A stretch of DNA of 64,000 nt from contig CAUEBO010000009.1 in the NCBI GenBank assembly GCA_958454405.1, positions 1 through 64,000 on the forward strand, written 5' to 3'. Shown piece by piece: positions 63,593-64,000 of this stretch. Position 1 is the stretch's first letter; each line of letters opens with the position of its first letter. This DNA comes from an uncultured Eggerthellaceae bacterium. GTDB taxonomy: Bacteria; Actinomycetota; Coriobacteriia; Coriobacteriales; Eggerthellaceae. The notes under the pieces were generated by a model. The model did no database searches. It was not told the origin of the DNA and was given only the letters and a program-made list of their open reading frames with translations. A program made the translations under genes and the position numbers.

Positions 63593-64000
63593 ATGGAGCG
63601 TCGCGCGTTCTTCAAGCTGGCGGGCTTTTCGGCCGCATCGGTGGCCGTGCTCGGCGCGCTCGGCGCTTGCGAAGCGGGCGGCATCGTGGACAACCCCTTG
63701 TCGGCCTCCGCGCATTCCGACGACGCCTCCGACGCCCTTTCGGCAGTGGGCGCGCCGGCGGTGTCGTTTTCGACCGAAGTCGACGTGCTCGTCGTCGGAA
63801 GCGGCGTTGCCGGGCTGTCGGCGGCCATGGCGCCGCTGAAGGCGGGCCGCTCGGTCATGATCGTCGACAAGCTCGAGCTGCTGGGTGGGGAGAGCTACGA
63901 ATCGAACGGCGTCATATGCGTGGCCGGCAGCGACGTGCAGCGCCGGGCCGGCATCGGCGTCACGGTGGACGAGGCGTGGGAGGTCGTTCGGCAGAACCTG
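63593..64000 (+). CDS. Tat-exported FAD-binding flavoprotein (3' end cut off)
   Basis: The first 136 codons of a third flavoprotein. ERRAFFKLAG (2-11) is a twin-arginine signal, LGAC a possible lipobox, and VDVLVVGSGVAGLSAAMAPL (62-81) the FAD-binding fold start. AAAGGAG at 63578-63584 precedes the ATG, and TATACT at 63545-63550 is a likely -10. It is probably another fumarate-reductase-like enzyme; the substrate and any FMN or haem domain lie beyond the window. Confidence 0.88.
   Translation, partial: MERRAFFKLAGFSAASVAVLGALGACEAGGIVDNPLSASAHSDDASDALSAVGAPAVSFSTEVDVLVVGSGVAGLSAAMAPLKAGRSVMIVDKLELLGGESYESNGVICVAGSDVQRRAGIGVTVDEAWEVVRQNL

Overview
The window is high-GC, densely packed and actinobacterial in style: ATGA/GTGA overlaps, GTG and TTG starts, TANNNT -10 boxes and few tRNA-like or AT-rich islands. 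The gene content points to the gut-associated Eggerthellaceae (Coriobacteriia): several secreted Tat flavoproteins of the fumarate-reductase type, membrane-spanning LuxR regulators beside them, one-carbon (Wood-Ljungdahl type) folate genes, hydrogenase maturation genes and a Kdp potassium system. The family is inferred from this pattern; I cannot fix the genus. No rRNA, tRNA or CRISPR array was seen.

Layout. 1-6.7 kb: partial dimethylargininase-like gene, RlmD-type rRNA methyltransferase, a GGDEF/PAS/GGDEF/EAL protein, cysteine synthase, TilS. 6.7-7.8 kb: a reverse-strand HTH/zeta-toxin pair with a perfect 28-bp AT-rich palindrome, sitting between tilS and maf-hpt-ftsH. 7.9-16.7 kb: maf, hpt, ftsH, fused folP-folK, biotin ligase, MATE transporter, bioY. 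16.7-17.6 kb: a hydrolase carrying the complete residue set of fluoroacetate dehalogenase. 17.8-29.6 kb: an accessory stretch with two divergent flavoprotein/LuxR pairs, fabH, a C26 amidotransferase, a decayed MFS gene and a TetR/membrane-protein pair around a 38-bp palindrome. 29.7-33.2 kb: two-component system, coaX, a DUF3825-like gene. 33.2-37.1 kb: fhs-fchA-folD. 37.1-40.6 kb: a c-di-GMP-I riboswitch controlling a large leucine-rich surface protein. 40.6-44 kb: tsaE and a TsaB-RimI-TsaD triple fusion. 44.2-52.9 kb: a structured leader, kdpFABC and kdpDE. 52.9-57 kb: LysR regulator, Gfo/Idh/MocA oxidoreductase, YdiB-like shikimate/quinate dehydrogenase, menaquinone methyltransferase. 57.3-64 kb: amidohydrolase (possible MqnX), small membrane protein, tatA, tatC, hypA, hypB, nadE and the start of a third Tat flavoprotein.

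How the parts connect. The Tat genes supply the export route for the three flavoproteins, which probably take electrons from menaquinone (menG and possibly mqnX are present). The fhs-fchA-folD set forms a folate one-carbon route in which FolD has lost its cyclohydrolase residues, matching the separate FchA. The GGDEF/EAL protein and the c-di-GMP riboswitch give both ends of a second-messenger circuit, and the surface gene also carries a G9 tract that could make it phase variable. Two families of interspersed inverted repeats (149 bp and about 80 bp, two copies each, with compensatory changes) occur here; one copy of the second family, and a further palindromic repeat, lie inside the coding sequence of the TsaB-RimI-TsaD fusion.
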